Positions 1-7,415 of a stretch of DNA of 64,000 nt are shown here, in pieces. The position numbers and the translations under genes were made by a program. The stretch covers positions 124,001-188,000 of the forward strand of contig NZ_SRMB01000005.1 of the NCBI RefSeq assembly GCF_004745645.1, written 5' to 3'. The DNA comes from Hymenobacter metallicola. Lineage in GTDB: Bacteria; Bacteroidota; Bacteroidia; Cytophagales; Hymenobacteraceae. The notes under the pieces are model-generated. The model saw only the letters and a list, made by a program, of their open reading frames with translations, did no database searches and had not been told where the DNA came from. The stretch's first letter is position 1; every line of letters starts with the position of its first letter.

Positions 1-1231
1 GCAGACCACTGAACTGGCCGGCCTGCGGGTCGTTGCGCTCGGCAATGCGGGTTTCGATATAAGAGTTGACGCCCTCATCCATCCAGGCAAAATCCCGCTC
101 ATTGGAGCCCAGAATGCCGTAAAACCAATTGTGGCCCACTTCGTGAATAATAGCGGAGGGCATAGTCACGGTCACCATGGGGTATTCCATACCGGCCCCG
201 GCACTCAGGGCGCCATCCACGGCCGTGGCCGCTGCGTACGGATATTCGCCCACCCACTGCGAGTAGTACGTCAGTGCATCATTCAGGTCCTGCAAGCCTT
301 TAATCCACTTCTCCGCGTCGGTATTGGTGAAAAGTACCCAAGACGTAACCTGGCGGCCGGAGGGCAGGGTTACGCCGCTTTTCAGCACGTTGAAGCGCTT
401 GTCGGCAAACCAGGCAAAGTCGTGCACCCGGTCCTGCACGTAGCGCAGGGTTTTGGTTTCCGACGACGATACCGGAAACGACAAGTCCTTGCCAAAGTCT
501 TCCTGCGTCTTTTTCTGGGCCGTAGCCTCCGCCAGCTTATCCAGGCGCTGTTGTTCGTCGGGGTTTTGCAGTACGCCCGTCGCGCCTACCGTATAGTTGG
601 CCGGCAGCGTAATGCGCACATCGAACGCGCCAAACTCCGAGTAGAATTCGCCCTGGTCGAGGTAGGGCATCGGGTGCCAGCCTTTGCGGTCGTACACGGC
701 GGGCTTGGGGTACCATTGGGTTATCTGGTACGATTGGTCGACGTGGCCAAACCGGGAAAACGAGGTAGGAATCTTGACGTGGAAGGGAGTCGAAATGGTC
801 GCCTTGGCACCCGGAGCCAGGGGCTGGGGCAGAATCAGCTTGGCCATGTCCGGGTTTTGCGGGTCGTAGGCGAGCTGAGCGCTCTGGCCGTTTACCTTGA
901 AGTCGAGCTGGTCGATGTAGCCCCGTTCGGAGGCTTTGGCAAACTCAAACTTGCGGCTGCCATTGCGCAGCTGCTGTTGAGCGAAGGCCGTGTTGTTGTC
1001 CTTGTAAGCGTTGGGCCAGAGGTGAAACCAGATAAAGGTGAGCTGGTCGGGCGAGTTGTTGGTGTACTGCAGCTCTTCAGTGCCCTTGAGCTCGTGCTGT
1101 TTGTCATCGAGCGTGACGTCTATCGAGTAGTTGACTTCCTGCTGCCAGTAGCCGGCTGGGGCTGCGGCTTGCTGGGCAAACGTCAGATAGGGCAGGGCCG
1201 CCAGCGCAACGCCGGCAAATAATGTTTTCAT
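1..1231 (-). CDS. M1 family metallopeptidase, 3' end outside the window
   Basis: Zinc aminopeptidase of the M1 (gluzincin) family, probably periplasmic, removing N-terminal residues from peptides. The N-terminus is a signal peptide (MKTLFAGVALAALPYLTFAQ), followed by a beta-rich domain typical of M1 enzymes (TFIWFHLWPNAYKDN). Further on are the substrate-binding GAGMEYP motif and the zinc site HEVGHNWFYG, followed about 18 residues later by the third zinc ligand Glu in WMDEGVNSY. The reading frame runs off the left edge, so the C-terminal domain is not seen. The start ATG is at 1229-1231. It is divergent from the small gene at 1377. The family call is secure; the substrate is not known. Confidence 0.93.
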   Translation of the reverse strand, partial: MKTLFAGVALAALPYLTFAQQAAAPAGYWQQEVNYSIDVTLDDKQHELKGTEELQYTNNSPDQLTFIWFHLWPNAYKDNNTAFAQQQLRNGSRKFEFAKASERGYIDQLDFKVNGQSAQLAYDPQNPDMAKLILPQPLAPGAKATISTPFHVKIPTSFSRFGHVDQSYQITQWYPKPAVYDRKGWHPMPYLDQGEFYSEFGAFDVRITLPANYTVGATGVLQNPDEQQRLDKLAEATAQKKTQEDFGKDLSFPVSSSETKTLRYVQDRVHDFAWFADKRFNVLKSGVTLPSGRQVTSWVLFTNTDAEKWIKGLQDLNDALTYYSQWVGEYPYAAATAVDGALSAGAGMEYPMVTVTMPSAIIHEVGHNWFYGILGSNERDFAWMDEGVNSYIETRIAERNDPQAGQFSGL

Positions 1232-1376
1232 GAAACGGGAACAGGGTAGAAAGGAATCGGTAACGAAAGTACGTTTTCGGGCCGGAAAAGCTGCGGTGCC
1301 AATAACCCCACCGTTGCTGGGCCGTTAAGGCTACTTAAGTGTACCACACAATCCTACCGCCAAAACCCCCGCTACC

Positions 1377-1781
1377 ATGGAAAAGAAAGAAGTGCAACAC
1401 CAAGTTCATTTAGATGCTGCTACGGGCATGCTCACCGGCAATCTGCAGGAAGTAGCTTCCCATGCCGGCTTCGACAACGTGCTGCAACGCTGGATTCAGG
1501 ACTTAAAAGACGCCGACAACCCCGAGTTGCATCAGCTTATTGTTGATATGCAGGAGCTGAAGGCCCATTTCGGCTCGGGCACTTATGATAAGGCCGTAAT
1601 CGGCCGTTTGCTGGGTCGTCTGGGCGAAAACACCATCAAGGCCGCCGTCTTTGCCGAAGGCAACACCAAGCCCCGCGTAGAACAGCTCGGCGAAGCCTTG
1701 CTACAGGCTGCCAAGCAGGTCCAAAACCCCCAGGCTAGCCCCGAGCAGGATTTGCAGAATAATAATCAGCAGAACAGCTAG
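1377..1781 (+). CDS. Conserved-looking small protein of unknown function
   Basis: A 134-residue soluble protein that I do not recognise. It has no signal peptide or membrane segment. It looks mostly helical, with a hydrophilic Gln/Asn-rich C-terminal tail (from about residue 115). The central part (GFDNVLQRWIQDLKDAD... LGRLGENTIKAAVFAEG) reads as an amphipathic helical bundle. It starts with ATG, is monocistronic, is divergent from the M1 peptidase, and shares a strong hairpin terminator with the convergent ribosomal operon. Codon use resembles its neighbours, which supports a real gene. No function can be assigned. Confidence 0.75.
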   Translation: MEKKEVQHQVHLDAATGMLTGNLQEVASHAGFDNVLQRWIQDLKDADNPELHQLIVDMQELKAHFGSGTYDKAVIGRLLGRLGENTIKAAVFAEGNTKPRVEQLGEALLQAAKQVQNPQASPEQDLQNNNQQNS

Positions 1782-1813
1782 TCCGGCTTCTGGCCGATTT
1801 GGCTTGAATGCAA

Positions 1814-1846
1814 AAAAGCCGGCTCCCGTGAAAGGAGCCGGCTTTT
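1814..1846. terminator. Bidirectional terminator between the small gene and rplS
   Basis: Perfect 13-bp stem, AAAAGCCGGCTCC (1814-1826) with GGAGCCGGCTTTT (1834-1846), and a 7-base loop. A-rich and T-rich flanks allow it to work for both convergent units. Confidence 0.85.
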
Positions 1847-1869
1847 GTAGTTCTAAGAAGAAGCAGAGA

Positions 1870-2226
1870 TTAACCGCGACGCTCTTTGATTTTGGCAGCT
1901 TTGCCCGACAGGCCGCGCAGGTAGAACAGACGGGCGCGACGTACTTTACCGCGACGCACCAGCTCGATCTTATCGATGTTGGGCGACAGCAAAGGGAAAA
2001 TACGCTCGGTGCCGATCTGGTTGGAGATCTTACGCACGGTGAAGGTTTCGCCGTTGGTGCTGGCGTTCTTGCGCTGAATAACAACACCCTGGAACTGCTG
2101 AATGCGCTCCTTGTTGCCCTCGCGGATTTTCACGTGGACGTTAACGGTGTCGCCGGCGGCGAAAACAGGGAAGCTGGCGCGGCGCTCCTGGGACTCCTGC
2201 TGGATAAAATCGAGTAATACGCTCAT
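1870..2226 (-). CDS. rplS: 50S ribosomal protein L19
   Basis: Large-subunit protein L19, at the interface with the 30S subunit. The 118 residues match the family length. Recognisable parts are the N-terminal helix (LLDFIQQESQERR), the FAAGDTVNVHVKI strand, FQGVVIQRKN, TFTVRKISNQIGTERIFPLLSPNI and the basic end RRGKVRRARLFYLRGLSGKAAKI. The start was placed at ATG 2226 (MSVLLDF) because the open frame upstream of it is unlike L19 and contains a promoter. It is the last gene of the rpsP-rimM-trmD-rplS group, separated from trmD by 182 bases that hold its own promoter. Confidence 0.98.
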   Translation of the reverse strand: MSVLLDFIQQESQERRASFPVFAAGDTVNVHVKIREGNKERIQQFQGVVIQRKNASTNGETFTVRKISNQIGTERIFPLLSPNIDKIELVRRGKVRRARLFYLRGLSGKAAKIKERRG

Positions 2227-2286
2227 GGCTGGAAAAACTTGAAAAAGGACGGCGCCGCCGCCCAAGGGGTTTCGCTTAAAGAGGCG

Positions 2287-2318
2287 CAAATATAGCGCTC
2301 TGTTTTGATGATTACAAA
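2287..2318 (-). promoter_or_regulatory. Promoter of rplS (Bacteroidota type)
   Basis: Read on the minus strand, TTTG (2318-2315) is followed after exactly 20 bases by TATATTTG (2294-2287), matching the Bacteroidota -33/-7 pattern. Predicted transcription start is near 2280, about 55 bases before the rplS ATG. It implies that rplS can be transcribed independently of the upstream operon. Confidence 0.72.
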
Positions 2319-2408
2319 TGGCAGGAATTGTTCGGTAGTGGATTGCGAAGCTGCGGAAGGCTTTACGGCGCAAAAACCAACATTCAGCTCATTAACTACT
2401 TAACAAAT

Positions 2409-3086
2409 TTATTCTGCCAGCAGGTCGGGACGGCGCTGACGCGTCCGTTCCACGGCTTGCTCGTGGCGCCAGGTTTCTACCAGCGGCGTGTTGCCGGAGA
2501 GTAGAATGTCAGGCACTTTTTCGCCCCGCCATTCGGCCGGCCGGGTATATACCGGCGGGGCCAGCAGGTTATCCTGAAACGAGTCACTCAGGGCCGACTC
2601 CTCGTTGCCAAGCACGCCCGGCAAAAGGCGCACTACGGCATCCACCAGAATGGCAGCACCCAGCTCACCTCCGCTCAGCACGTAGTCGCCCACGCTGATT
2701 TCGTGGGTGATGTAGGCCTTGCGGATTCGCTCATCCACGCCCTTGTAGTGGCCGCAGAGGATGAGCAGGTTGCCGGCTAAGGAAAGCCGGTTGACCAGAG
2801 GCTGGCGCAGGGTTTCCCCGTCGGGCGTCATGTAGATAACCGCGTCGTAGGAACGCTGAGCCAGCAGCTCGTCGAAACAGGCCGCAATGGGCTCTACCCG
2901 CAAGACCATGCCGGCCCCGCCGCCAAACACGTAGTCGTCAATCTGCCCGTGCTTATTGATGGCAAAGCGCCGTAAGTCGTGCACGTGAATTTCAGCCAAG
3001 CCTTTTTCCTGGGCCCGCTTCACGATGGAAACGGCGAAAGGGCTGGTCAGCAGTTCCGGCTGGCAGGTGACGATGTCGAGGCGCAT
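2409..3086 (-). CDS. trmD: tRNA (guanine-37-N1)-methyltransferase
   Basis: TrmD methylates G37 of tRNAs with a GG anticodon context using S-adenosylmethionine, which prevents +1 frameshifting. The 225 residues show the start MRLDIVTCQPELL, the GGGAGMVLRVEPI segment, and the trefoil-knot SAM site (LLILCGHYKGVDERI followed by SVGDYVLSGGELG). The C-terminal RNA-binding helices contain NEESALSDSF and LLAPPVYTRPAEWRG. It lies 7 bases downstream of rimM on the same strand, the usual operon order. Confidence 0.98.
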   Translation of the reverse strand: MRLDIVTCQPELLTSPFAVSIVKRAQEKGLAEIHVHDLRRFAINKHGQIDDYVFGGGAGMVLRVEPIAACFDELLAQRSYDAVIYMTPDGETLRQPLVNRLSLAGNLLILCGHYKGVDERIRKAYITHEISVGDYVLSGGELGAAILVDAVVRLLPGVLGNEESALSDSFQDNLLAPPVYTRPAEWRGEKVPDILLSGNTPLVETWRHEQAVERTRQRRPDLLAE

Positions 3087-3093
3087 GGTGAGC

Positions 3094-3705
3094 TTACTTC
3101 TGATCTGCTGCCTCCGACTCGGTGTCGGGCCCGTCGAATTCGTCGGGTTCGTCCCGCTCCCGGGAAGCCGGGCTCAGGTACACATCGAGCAAGCCTTCGG
3201 GCAGAGTCACGTAGAGCTTTTTCTCGGCCTGGTCGGCCCGGGAAATCAACTCATCCACCACCGGTACCAATACTTCCTTGCCTTGGTAGCGCATGCCCAT
3301 CAGATCCTGCTGGGGCATCTCGTAAAAGGTTTCCACGGTGCCCAGTTCGCCCAGCACGGTATCCACTACGGTATAGCCAATCACGTCGTGGAAGTAGAAC
3401 TGGTCTTCTTCCAGCTCGGGCAGCTCGGCTAGGGGGCGGTAAAGCTTGGCGTTACGCAGGGGTTCGGCCGCTTCAATAGTATCGATGCCGGAGAGCTTTA
3501 GCAGGGCGCGGTCGTCGGCCTGGGGCTGGAGCTTGTCCACACCGTAGGGCACGAGCTTGCCGGGCTTGCCGGGCAGTTCCAGGTACACCGACTTCAGGCC
3601 CCGGTACTCGGCCAGATCGGCCACGTCCATGAAAGCTACTACAAAGCCTTTCAGGCCGTGCGTTTTGCCCAGGGAGCCCAGCAGGTAGCAGTCGTCGATA
3701 GTCAT
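3094..3705 (-). CDS. rimM: Ribosome maturation factor RimM
   Basis: RimM binds S19 and helps mature the 30S head. The N-terminal beta-barrel begins DDCYLLGSLGKTHGLKGFVVAF, with the family's G-K-x-H-G-L-K-G signature. The PRC-barrel follows (YFHDVIGYTVVDTVLGELGTVETFYEMPQQDLM...). The last 25 or so residues are an acidic extension (RERDEPDEFDGPD). Length of 203 residues is slightly above the usual 170-180 because of that tail. It sits between rpsP and trmD, 94 and 7 bases away. Confidence 0.96.
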   Translation of the reverse strand: MTIDDCYLLGSLGKTHGLKGFVVAFMDVADLAEYRGLKSVYLELPGKPGKLVPYGVDKLQPQADDRALLKLSGIDTIEAAEPLRNAKLYRPLAELPELEEDQFYFHDVIGYTVVDTVLGELGTVETFYEMPQQDLMGMRYQGKEVLVPVVDELISRADQAEKKLYVTLPEGLLDVYLSPASRERDEPDEFDGPDTESEAADQK

Positions 3706-3799
3706 GCGGAAGGAAAAAGAAGATCAAAAAAGTAGGGAGTCTGGAAGCTGGGCCAAGTGGGCGCCACACTTCCAAACTCCCTGACTCTGGGACTAACGC

Positions 3800-4345
3800 T
3801 TAGGCGCCGGCTTCCTCGGTGCCTTCGGTCGAAGCAGCAGCCTCGGTCGTTTCACCTTCGGCAGCTTCAGCAGCGGGGGCGGCTACGGGCGTATTTTTGA
3901 TACGCAGAGCTTCGGCGCGAGCTTCTTTTACTTTGGTCTCAGCAGCCAGAGCAGCCTTGCGGGCTTCTTCTTTAGCCGAACCCAGAGTGGTGCGCTTGCC
4001 TTCGATCTTAGCATCTTTCTGCTCTTTCCAGGCAGTGAAACGCTCGTCGGCTACGTCCTGCGAAATGGCACCCTTGATAACACCCAATTGCAGGTGCTTG
4101 CGGTACAGAACACCGCGGTAGGAGAGCATAGCGCGAACCGTATCGGTTGGCTGGGCACCCTTCATGATCCAGTCGAAAGCTTTGTCGCCGTCGAAGTTGA
4201 TGGAAGCGGGGTTGGTGTTGGGGTCGTAGGTGCCGATTTTCTCGATGAAACGGCCGTCGCGGGGCGCGCGGGCGTCAGCTACTACGATGTCGAATTGAGC
4301 GGCCTTTTTACGGCCACGACGGGCGAGGCGGATTTTAACTGCCAT
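3800..4345 (-). CDS. rpsP: 30S ribosomal protein S16 with long C-terminal extension
   Basis: The first 80 or so residues are S16 (MAVKIRLARRGRKKAAQFDIVVADARAPRDGRFIEKIGTYDPNTNP...DWIMKGAQPTDTVRAMLS). The remaining 100 residues are a Lys/Glu/Ala-rich helical extension ending in an acidic low-complexity tail. Such tails are known in Bacteroidota S16, but the total of 181 residues is about twice the E. coli protein. It is the first gene of the ribosomal/tRNA-modification operon and follows a TACCTTTG promoter element. Confidence 0.97.
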   Translation of the reverse strand: MAVKIRLARRGRKKAAQFDIVVADARAPRDGRFIEKIGTYDPNTNPASINFDGDKAFDWIMKGAQPTDTVRAMLSYRGVLYRKHLQLGVIKGAISQDVADERFTAWKEQKDAKIEGKRTTLGSAKEEARKAALAAETKVKEARAEALRIKNTPVAAPAAEAAEGETTEAAASTEGTEEAGA

Positions 4346-4397
4346 AAACCGGGTTGGTTAAGCGACGCAACTCGTGCGTCTGGTTGAAAATGAGGTG

Positions 4398-4405
4398 CAA
4401 AGGTA
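4398..4405 (-). promoter_or_regulatory. -7 promoter element of the rpsP operon
   Basis: TACCTTTG on the minus strand (forward CAAAGGTA) fits TAnnTTTG and lies 53 bases before the rpsP ATG. No clear TTTG was seen at the -33 distance, so it rests on the -7 element alone. Confidence 0.5.
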
Positions 4406-4462
4406 AGGGAAATTACTGTGAGGTTACTATGGAGAATGTGAGAAATGTGCTGGTGTGCTAAT

Positions 4463-4636
4463 TCTTGCCATTACGAGCGGAGCAACGTCATTCGTCCGCT
4501 GAAATGTGCCGGGTGTTTTAACGTGAAAAGCCCCTTACTACATGCCGTAGTAAGGGGCTTTCTGGTAAAAGGACGAGTCATACTGCGCAGAGCACGGATT
4601 GCTTCGTTATTCTGCCTCGCAATGACGAGCGTTAGG
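4463..4636. repeat. REP-like composite element (copy 1)
   Basis: Non-coding segment downstream of the desaturase gene. A left part (about 4468-4500, TTACGAGCGGAGCAACGTCA) and a right part (about 4583-4632, reverse GTCATTGCGAGGCAGAATAA then CGAAGCAATCCGTGCTC) are imperfect inverted relatives. They flank a terminator hairpin. The wording resembles dispersed GTCATTGCGAG-type repeats I know from Hymenobacter genomes. A related arrangement occurs at about 19270-19385. Confidence 0.5.
4527..4561. terminator. Terminator hairpin of the desaturase gene
   Basis: Perfect 15-bp stem AAAGCCCCTTACTAC (4527-4541) with GTAGTAAGGGGCTTT (4547-4561) and a 5-base loop. It belongs to the AAAGCCCnTTAC hairpin group also seen at 19275 and 59055. 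Confidence 0.75.
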
Positions 4637-5390
4637 CCGCCGCTTGCAGTTTCTGGGCGGTTACTTTCCGCTTAATCTTGATGATACCAGCTTTATCCAA
4701 GGTCCAGATAACGGAGTAGGTCGGGTCGAATTCCCACCATTTTACCCCGAAATTCACGCGCATGGGCAGCTTGTGGTGGTTGTTCTGGAACAACTCCCCG
4801 AAAGCCAAAAAGTCCAGGGCCAGGGTGTTCTTGCTGTGGTCGTGGTTGTCGAAGTTCTGGTAGCCGTACTTGTGGCCGCCCCAGTTGACGATGGCCCCGT
4901 GAATGGGGCCCATCAGGAAGTGGATGGGCAGCAGCAGGAACATCCACCAGGCAGTGGCAAACTGCACGTAGAACAGCACGTAGAGCGCGCCCCAGCCAAT
5001 GCGGGAATACCATTTGTCGCCCAGATTTTCGATAAGGGACCACTCGGGGTAGTCGCCTTCAAACCGCTCGGCCGCGGCGTAATTGCGGTTCAGCACATCA
5101 TTATAAATGTTCTTGGTCTTCCACATCATGCTGAAAGCATTCGACGAAAATAGGGGCGAATGCGGGTCCATTTCCGTGTCGGAGTAGGCGTGGTGCATGC
5201 GGTGCAGCAGCGCGTAGGCCCGGGGCGACAGGAAAGAAGATCCCTGGCAGATATAGGTGAACAGGAAGAAGAACCGCTCCCAGAATTTGTTCATGGTGAA
5301 CATTTTGTGGGCGGCGTACCGGTGCAGGTAAAACGTCTGCGTGAAGAGCGACAGGTAGTAGTGCGCTACAAAGAAAATGAGTATCGGCAT
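4632..5390 (-). CDS. Membrane fatty-acid (acyl-CoA delta-9 type) desaturase
   Basis: Di-iron membrane desaturase that introduces a double bond into acyl chains. The three His boxes are visible: HRYAAH (HxxxxH), HRMHHAYSD (HxxHH) and NNHHKLP. The 252 residues contain at least three hydrophobic segments: the N-terminus, the part around FFFLFTYICQG, and ALYVLFYVQFATAWWMFLLLPIHFLM. The start ATG at 5390 leads directly into the first membrane segment, which is usual for the short Bacteroidota members. It is monocistronic and upstream of a REP-like element. Family assignment is firm; substrate and regiospecificity are inferred. Confidence 0.92.
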   Translation of the reverse strand: MPILIFFVAHYYLSLFTQTFYLHRYAAHKMFTMNKFWERFFFLFTYICQGSSFLSPRAYALLHRMHHAYSDTEMDPHSPLFSSNAFSMMWKTKNIYNDVLNRNYAAAERFEGDYPEWSLIENLGDKWYSRIGWGALYVLFYVQFATAWWMFLLLPIHFLMGPIHGAIVNWGGHKYGYQNFDNHDHSKNTLALDFLAFGELFQNNHHKLPMRVNFGVKWWEFDPTYSVIWTLDKAGIIKIKRKVTAQKLQAAA

Positions 5391-5612
5391 GGGCCAGAAA
5401 AAGTTAGGGACGCAATCAGCGGCAGACGTGAAGACGCCCGCAAAAGCACAACGGCAGCGTATTAGTTCACATTTGCCAATACAAACCTACGGCCACACAT
5501 ACGGGTGGTCAATTATTTGGCTTAAAACGCCAAAATCTTATTCAGGATAGGTCTGAAGAGGCCAGGCATAGCTTTGCTCGTTGAGCCGTACAAAAACCGG
5601 CTACGGCACTAA

Positions 5613-6329
5613 CTACTGTAGGCTATAGAAGGTTTGGGCTGCTTCCCAGTGCGGCATCTCCGGCACCGGAGCCCGGAAACACATAGCCTCCCGCGTCACG
5701 GGGTGCTCAAACTCCAGTTGCCGGGCGTGCAAGGCAATGCTTACGTCGGGCAGGGGAGCCAGAAAGCCGTATTTTACATCCCCCACGATGGGCGTACCCA
5801 GGCCGGTAGCCAACTGCACCCGAATCTGGTGGGGCCGGCCCGTAATGGGGTTTACCTGAATCAGGAAACGGTTGCCGGCCGCGCCCAGCACCTGGTAGTC
5901 TAAGTCCGCTTTCAGGCCCTGGGGGTGAAGCTTGGGGTAGGCCTTGGTAACGTTGCGAATCGGGTCTTTTACCAGCCAGTGGGTGAGGTGGCCGCTGTCC
6001 TGCTCGGGGCGTTTGCCTACCAGGGCCCAATAGGTTTTGTGCACCTTGTTGTCGCGGAACATTTCGTTCAGGCGGCTCAGGGCTTTGCTGGTTTTGGCCA
6101 AGGCTACCACACCACTAACGGGCCGGTCGAGGCGGTGAGCCACGCCGACGAAGGCTGCGCCCGGCTTTTTGTATTTAAACCGGAGGTACTCAGCCGCTTT
6201 GACGGATAGCGGCTCATCCCCGGTATTGTCGCCTTGCACCAGGACGCCGGCAGGCTTGTTGAGGATGAGCAAGTGGTTGTCTTCGAACAGAATTTCTTTC
6301 TGCTCCGACCAGATATTAGGACGATTCAC
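5613..6329 (-). CDS. RluA-family pseudouridine synthase
   Basis: RNA pseudouridine synthase, 238 residues, with no separate S4 domain. The catalytic motif is HRLDRPVSG, in which Asp is the nucleophile. It is preceded by LLILNKPAGVLVQGD and followed by the ITGRPHQIRVQLA and PIVGDVKYG motifs. The start is GTG at 6329, 34 bases after the panB stop, so the two are probably co-transcribed. Which RNA position it modifies cannot be read from the sequence. Confidence 0.93.
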   Translation of the reverse strand: MNRPNIWSEQKEILFEDNHLLILNKPAGVLVQGDNTGDEPLSVKAAEYLRFKYKKPGAAFVGVAHRLDRPVSGVVALAKTSKALSRLNEMFRDNKVHKTYWALVGKRPEQDSGHLTHWLVKDPIRNVTKAYPKLHPQGLKADLDYQVLGAAGNRFLIQVNPITGRPHQIRVQLATGLGTPIVGDVKYGFLAPLPDVSIALHARQLEFEHPVTREAMCFRAPVPEMPHWEAAQTFYSLQ

Positions 6330-6363
6330 GCGGTAAAGGTAAGCGGAAGAAGGTTAGAAGCGT

Positions 6364-7179
6364 TTAATACGCCTCCTCGGCACTGGGGAAGTTGTGGTCT
6401 TTCACATCCTTTACGTAGCGAGTCACCGCGTCGCTCATTAAGTCGGCCAGTTCGGCGTAGCGACGCAGAAAGCGGGGCTTGAACTCCTTGGTAATACCCA
6501 GCATGTCGTGGACAACCAGTACCTGCCCGTCTACATTGGGGCCGGCGCCGATACCGATTACCGGAATGGAAAGCTTCTCGGCTACCTGCTTGGCCAGAGC
6601 TGAGGGAATCTTTTCCAACACCAGCGCAAAGCAGCCCAAATCCTGGAGCAATTGGGCGTCTTCGATGAGTTTCTGGGCTTCGGCCTCTTCCTTGGCCCGC
6701 ACGGTGTAGGTGCCAAACTTGTAAATGCTCTGGGGCGTGAGGCCTAAGTGGCCCATCACGGGTATGCCGGCCGTCAGAATACGGGTAATGGATTCCTTGA
6801 TTTCGGCGCCCCCTTCGAGCTTAATAGCGTGCCCACCCGATTCTTTCATAATCCGGATGGCCGAGCGCAATGCCTCCGACGAATTGCCCTGGTACGAACC
6901 AAAAGGCATATCCACGACCACCAACGCCCGCTTCACGGCCCGCACCACCGATTGGGCGTGGTATATCATCTGGTCCAGGGTAATGGGCAGGGTCGTCTCG
7001 TGACCGGCCATAACATTGGAAGCCGAGTCGCCCACCAGCAGCACGTCGATACCCGCTCCGTCGAGGATGGTGGCCATCGAGAAATCATAGGCGGTGAGCA
7101 TCGAAATCTTTTCGCCCCGCTGTTTCATGGCCAGGAGCTGATGCGTGGTGACGAGCTTAACTTCTTTGTGCTGCGACAT
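6364..7179 (-). CDS. panB: 3-methyl-2-oxobutanoate hydroxymethyltransferase
   Basis: First step of pantothenate (CoA precursor) synthesis: transfers hydroxymethyl from methylene-tetrahydrofolate to 2-oxoisovalerate. The family signatures are clear over 271 residues: LTAYDFSMATILDGAGIDVLLVGDS, GHETTLPITLDQMIYH, DMPFGSY, IKLEGG, GHLGLTPQS, and IPVIGIGAGPNVDGQVLVVHDMLG. It lies upstream of the pseudouridine synthase on the same strand. No panC or panD is in the window. Confidence 0.97.
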   Translation of the reverse strand: MSQHKEVKLVTTHQLLAMKQRGEKISMLTAYDFSMATILDGAGIDVLLVGDSASNVMAGHETTLPITLDQMIYHAQSVVRAVKRALVVVDMPFGSYQGNSSEALRSAIRIMKESGGHAIKLEGGAEIKESITRILTAGIPVMGHLGLTPQSIYKFGTYTVRAKEEAEAQKLIEDAQLLQDLGCFALVLEKIPSALAKQVAEKLSIPVIGIGAGPNVDGQVLVVHDMLGITKEFKPRFLRRYAELADLMSDAVTRYVKDVKDHNFPSAEEAY

Positions 7180-7361
7180 TCGGGTGAGCGGCTAAATCGG
7201 AAGAGGAAGAATAAGGGCAAAGCTGCGGATTTTTTGCCATATCCGGCCCATCCGCCAATGATGCGGCCCGGGAAGCTTGTTCTCCGGGGTATGTATAGTT
7301 ACCGTTGCCTAATCAAGAGTGCCCGTGGTGCCCAAATAAGTCAGCGGCCAATAGTAGGCAT

Positions 7362-7398
7362 AAAAAAGCCGCCCGACTCCTTAAAGGGAGCGGGCGGC
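7362..7398 (-). terminator. Terminator of the LptD-like gene
   Basis: Hairpin GCCGCCCG/CGGGCGGC (7368-7375 with 7391-7398), extended by CTCC/GGAG with one bulged base. On the minus strand it is followed by a T6 run (forward A6 at 7362-7367). Confidence 0.85.
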
Positions 7399-7415
7399 AG
7401 CGTGCAGCACTCGGC

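Noticed and set aside
131..1222. Long plus-strand open frame opposite the M1 peptidase
   Set aside because: The minus strand encodes HEVGH and GAGMEYP motifs with a signal peptide; the plus frame has no family features.
4445..4675. Plus frame across the REP-like element
   Set aside because: It translates a palindromic repeat and terminator.
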